32,075 bases of DNA from a virus. The notes under the pieces were generated by a model, which searched no databases, was not told the DNA's origin, and saw only the letters and a list, made by a program, of their open reading frames with translations. Each line of letters starts with the position of its first letter. Position 1 is the first letter of the stretch. Location of the stretch: positions 1 through 32,075 of IMG/VR virus record IMGVR_UViG_3300009467_000039. One strand, 5' to 3'. Below are positions 31,553 through 32,075 of this stretch, in pieces. Made by a program: the position numbers and the translations under genes.

Positions 31553-32075
31553 ATGGCAGACGATATTAACATCGAGATTATGAGTCCCGAAGCGGCAGAA
31601 GCTGCATTCGCGGGCATAGAAGCTCCAGCAGAGACACAGGAACCTACGATACCAGAAGGTAGTACTGAAGTAGTTGAAGGGGCAGTAGAAGAAAAAATAG
31701 ATTATCAAGAAGGGGATTTAATGTCTCCCGAAGATGTAGCAGCATTAGTTACTTCCGAAGCGGAAGGGGCCGAAGGCGCAGAAGCTACAGCTGACCCAGC
31801 AAAAACTGCAGAGGCTAATCAAGAAACAAATACGGGGAATGCAGCGACGTTACAAGCGTTCGTTGAGGACTTCGTAGAAAAAGGACTTCTTACTCCTATA
31901 GAAGGACGAGAGGTTAAGTCAATAGAGGATGTAGAAGCCATTCTTGAAAAGACTATCAGTGGGAAAGCTGAGGCACGCTTTGATACGTGGCAAGACTCTC
32001 TCGGTGAAGAGCAAAAAACAGCCTTAGGTCTTATGGACTCAGGCATAAGTCCCGCAGATGCGGCACAATTAGCGA
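31553..32075 (+). CDS. acidic head/scaffold-like protein, 3' end outside window
   Basis: ATG at 31553 opens a frame that runs off the right edge after 174 codons. The product (MADDINIEIMSPEAAEAAFA...) is strongly acidic and Ala/Glu-rich, with repeats of the EGAEGAEA type and a helical part (LQAFVEDFVEKGLLTPIEGR). Position right behind the portal and the acidic, helical composition fit a scaffolding protein or capsid-maturation protein. The major capsid protein would be expected further right. The truncated view prevents a firm assignment. Confidence 0.65.
   Translation, partial: MADDINIEIMSPEAAEAAFAGIEAPAETQEPTIPEGSTEVVEGAVEEKIDYQEGDLMSPEDVAALVTSEAEGAEGAEATADPAKTAEANQETNTGNAATLQAFVEDFVEKGLLTPIEGREVKSIEDVEAILEKTISGKAEARFDTWQDSLGEEQKTALGLMDSGISPADAAQLA

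Overview
The window looks like the replication-to-packaging part of a large tailed phage genome, most likely infecting a Bacteroidetes host. A leftward block (1-20890, all minus strand) holds DNA metabolism and accessory genes. A rightward block (21519-32075, plus strand) leads through small genes into the large terminase, the portal and the start of a head/scaffold-like gene. The host inference rests on promoter-like TAnnTTTG boxes (the Bacteroidetes -7 element) before several transcription units, general lack of Shine-Dalgarno sites with A-rich leaders instead, and many lipoprotein signals. The size and character of the terminase (747 aa) and portal (796 aa, with a DTNNNGIDD motif), plus a family A polymerase and a DnaB-type helicase, resemble crAss-like phages. 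That placement is an inference from memory of these families and was not tested by search.

Leftward block, in order of transcription (right to left). 20890-15306 carries small hypothetical genes, lipoproteins and membrane peptides, several of them too short for usual ORF cut-offs, and a possible ssDNA-binding protein. 15052-11962 carries a membrane protein and a complete GroES-GroEL chaperonin pair closed by a strong terminator. 11598-11005 is an HD protein with the residues of a (p)ppGpp hydrolase. 10617-9953 is an RNA island: a phage tmRNA with its own promoter box, a 148-nt tRNA-like RNA directly behind it, and a further structured domain. 8140-1 carries an RlpA-like cell-wall protein, family A DNA polymerase, a macro-domain protein flanked by small membrane proteins, an SF2 helicase, a DnaB-like helicase and a ThyX-type thymidylate synthase.

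The divergent region (20891-21518) has 74-bp tandem repeats with poly-G runs, then three palindromic sites in exact 24-bp register, then a further copy of the palindrome just upstream of the first rightward promoter box. This looks like the switch controlling the late arm. The rightward genes are tightly packed with ATGA/TAATG overlaps, and two gene ends overlap the next gene out of frame over long distances.

The most notable item is the tmRNA. All diagnostic parts of its tRNA-like domain are visible, including the G3-U70 alanine identity pair, but the only tag frame ending in Ala-Ala is about 37 codons long instead of the usual roughly 10.
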